In this document: positions 7,363 through 8,206 of the stretch, in pieces
Position numbering within the stretch: position 1 is the stretch's first letter
How the letters are laid out: every line of letters begins with the position of its first letter
From: JAWVZU01 sp033722075
Lineage (GTDB): Bacteria; Pseudomonadota; Gammaproteobacteria; Xanthomonadales; SZUA-38
DNA: 8,206 nt
NCBI GenBank assembly: GCA_033722075.1
Contig: JAWVZU010000182.1
Span: forward strand, 1-8,206
Direction: 5' to 3'
Position numbers and translations under genes: made by a program
Notes under the pieces: model-generated
What the model was told of the DNA's origin: nothing
Seen by the model: only the letters and a program-made list of their open reading frames with translations
Databases searched by the model: none

Positions 7363-7425
7363 GGAGCCTAAGCGACATTTCTAGCCGAAGAAGAACGGCC
7401 CGCGCGGCGGCGCCCATTTTCCCGA

Positions 7426-7451
7426 TCCTGTTTTCCTGTTGACCGCTCTTC
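7426..7451 (-). repeat. Repeat A'', right boundary copy
   Basis: The first 24 bases are identical to 7300-7323. With GCTCTTC at the end it forms the right inverted end of the cluster. It stops 16 nt before the stop codon of the convergent TonB-receptor gene. Confidence 0.75.
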
Positions 7452-7467
7452 TGCGTCAGCAGCCCGG

Positions 7468-8206
7468 TCAGAAACGGTATTCCAACCTCAGGCCAACGGT
7501 CCGCGGGCGCAGCGTGACGATCGGGTTCCTGAGTGTAGCGCCGATGTTGAGTATGGCGTCGCCGTTGTCGGTCAGGTTCTCGCCGTAGAGCGTCAGGTCC
7601 CACTGATCACCGACCAGTGTCAGGCTAGCGTCGACGTTGGTATAGGACTCATTGATCGCGAAATCTGCGTTGGGTTCGCCGGTGGCGGGCGTGAAGGAGA
7701 ACCGGTTCGGACTGTCGTCGACATATTGCACACCGATTCCGCCCACGAGTTGCTTGTTCTCGAGCACATCCCAGACGTAATGGGCCCTCGCTGAAGCCAG
7801 TACCTCACCGGCACCCGGCAGCGTGTCGCCCTCGCGGGCGCCGGACAGGAGCGCATTCAGCTCAGAAATCTCGTCGATTTCCGCGTCCTGCAGGGTCAGG
7901 TTCAGTGCGAGATCCAGCCGGTCCGAGGGCAAGGCCCGGAGTTCGAATTCCACGCCCTTGGAAATTGCGTCGCCGGCATTGGCGATGAAATTGCGGTTAT
8001 CCGAAACACGCACTGCATCGATCTGGATGTCCGTCCAGTCGATGTAGTAGGCAGCCGCGTTGAATTGTACACGCCCGTCCATCAACGTCGATTTCAATCC
8101 GAGTTCGAAATTCAGTGATTCGTCGGAGTCGTACGTCGGAGAAATGACGATATCTGTCGGATCGACAAAGCTGGGGCCGTTGTTCGGATTGACCTGGCCT
8201 ACCCGA
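7468..8206 (-). CDS. TonB-dependent outer-membrane receptor, C-terminal beta-barrel part; 5' end outside window
   Basis: The minus-strand frame is open from the window edge to TGA (complement of 7468-7470), giving 245 visible residues; the methionine at 8097 is internal. Typical barrel-strand sequence is seen: NFELGMKSTLMDGRVQFNAA, YYIDWTDIQIDAV, NAGDAISKGVEFELRALPSD, LALNLTLQDAEID and NVDASLTLVGDQWDLTLYGENLTD. The end VGLRLEYRF has the terminal aromatic residue needed for outer-membrane insertion by Bam. NAGDAxSKGVEFE and LYGENLTD are hallmark phrases of this family, from family knowledge. The plug domain and TonB box lie beyond the window, so the substrate (iron chelate, vitamin, sugar or other) cannot be given. 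The gene converges on the kinase-like gene across the repeat cluster, with no clear terminator between them. Confidence 0.93.
   Translation of the reverse strand, partial: RVGQVNPNNGPSFVDPTDIVISPTYDSDESLNFELGLKSTLMDGRVQFNAAAYYIDWTDIQIDAVRVSDNRNFIANAGDAISKGVEFELRALPSDRLDLALNLTLQDAEIDEISELNALLSGAREGDTLPGAGEVLASARAHYVWDVLENKQLVGGIGVQYVDDSPNRFSFTPATGEPNADFAINESYTNVDASLTLVGDQWDLTLYGENLTDNGDAILNIGATLRNPIVTLRPRTVGLRLEYRF

Larger units (their letters stand above)
7068..7451. repeat. Modular intergenic repeat cluster bounded by inverted repeats
   Basis: This 384-bp block fills almost the whole gap between two convergent stop codons (7058 on +, 7468 on -). Its ends are 26-bp imperfect inverted repeats, 7068-7093 against 7426-7451, with 23 of 26 identical. 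Both begin GAAGAGCGGT when read inward and are flanked by TGC (7065-7067 and 7452-7454), a possible but very short target duplication. Inside are further copies of the same GCGGT head in both orientations, carrying two different purine-rich tails (CAGGAAA-type and ATGAAGAC-type), plus two hairpins. No convincing coding region, tRNA or CRISPR spacing is seen. It may be a non-autonomous mobile element or an accumulation of dispersed intergenic repeats. Confidence 0.6.

Noticed and set aside
7396..7420. Terminator in the GC-rich stretch before CATTTT
   Set aside because: The GC-rich segment can pair in several short ways, but no clean stem leads directly into the T-run.
7068..7451. CRISPR array
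   Set aside because: The repeats are few, in both orientations, imperfect, and separated by uneven intervals, unlike direct CRISPR repeats with uniform spacers.
7331..7603. Minus-strand ORF of 90 codons across the right repeats and the end of the TonB-receptor gene
   Set aside because: It is out of frame with the receptor and mostly encoded by repeats, with no recognisable protein features.

Overview
The window looks like a high-GC chromosomal segment of a Gram-negative bacterium. A TonB-dependent outer-membrane receptor, a periplasmic M1 peptidase and a kinase/TolB-like/TPR membrane receptor point to a Gammaproteobacterium of the Wenzhouxiangella/Woeseia/Xanthomonadales kind. That placement is inferred from gene style only; no rRNA or other marker is present.

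Layout. (1) 1-998, + strand: the C-terminal part of a TPR protein whose start lies outside the window. It resembles the periplasmic TPR half of receptors built as [kinase or other output]-SELKRRNV membrane block-TolB-like domain-TPR. (2) 995-1159, +: a 54-codon ORF overlapping the previous stop. It carries the SELKRRNV block that opens such receptors joined directly to their usual C-terminal tail, so it looks like an internally deleted paralogue. (3) 1234-3813, +: an exported M1 (gluzincin) aminopeptidase with complete GAMEN and HEXXH-X18-E motifs. (4) 3876-7058, +: a 1060-residue receptor with a cytoplasmic Ser/Thr kinase domain, three membrane segments, a TolB-like domain and TPRs. Its kinase domain has Asn in place of the invariant beta3 lysine. 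A short gap with an extended -10 promoter candidate precedes it. (5) 7059-7467: a 409-nt gap between convergent genes, filled by a cluster of modular repeats bounded by imperfect inverted repeats. (6) 7468 to the window end, - strand: the C-terminal beta-barrel part of a TonB-dependent receptor.

The three + strand receptor-like pieces belong to one architectural family, so the locus looks like a cluster of paralogous sensors in which one copy has degenerated. The aminopeptidase and the TonB receptor are both cell-envelope proteins. A shared role in sensing or using peptides or other nutrients is possible but only inferred from proximity.

The points most worth a second look are the kinase lacking its beta3 lysine, the collapsed paralogue at 995-1159, and the repeat cluster at 7068-7451.
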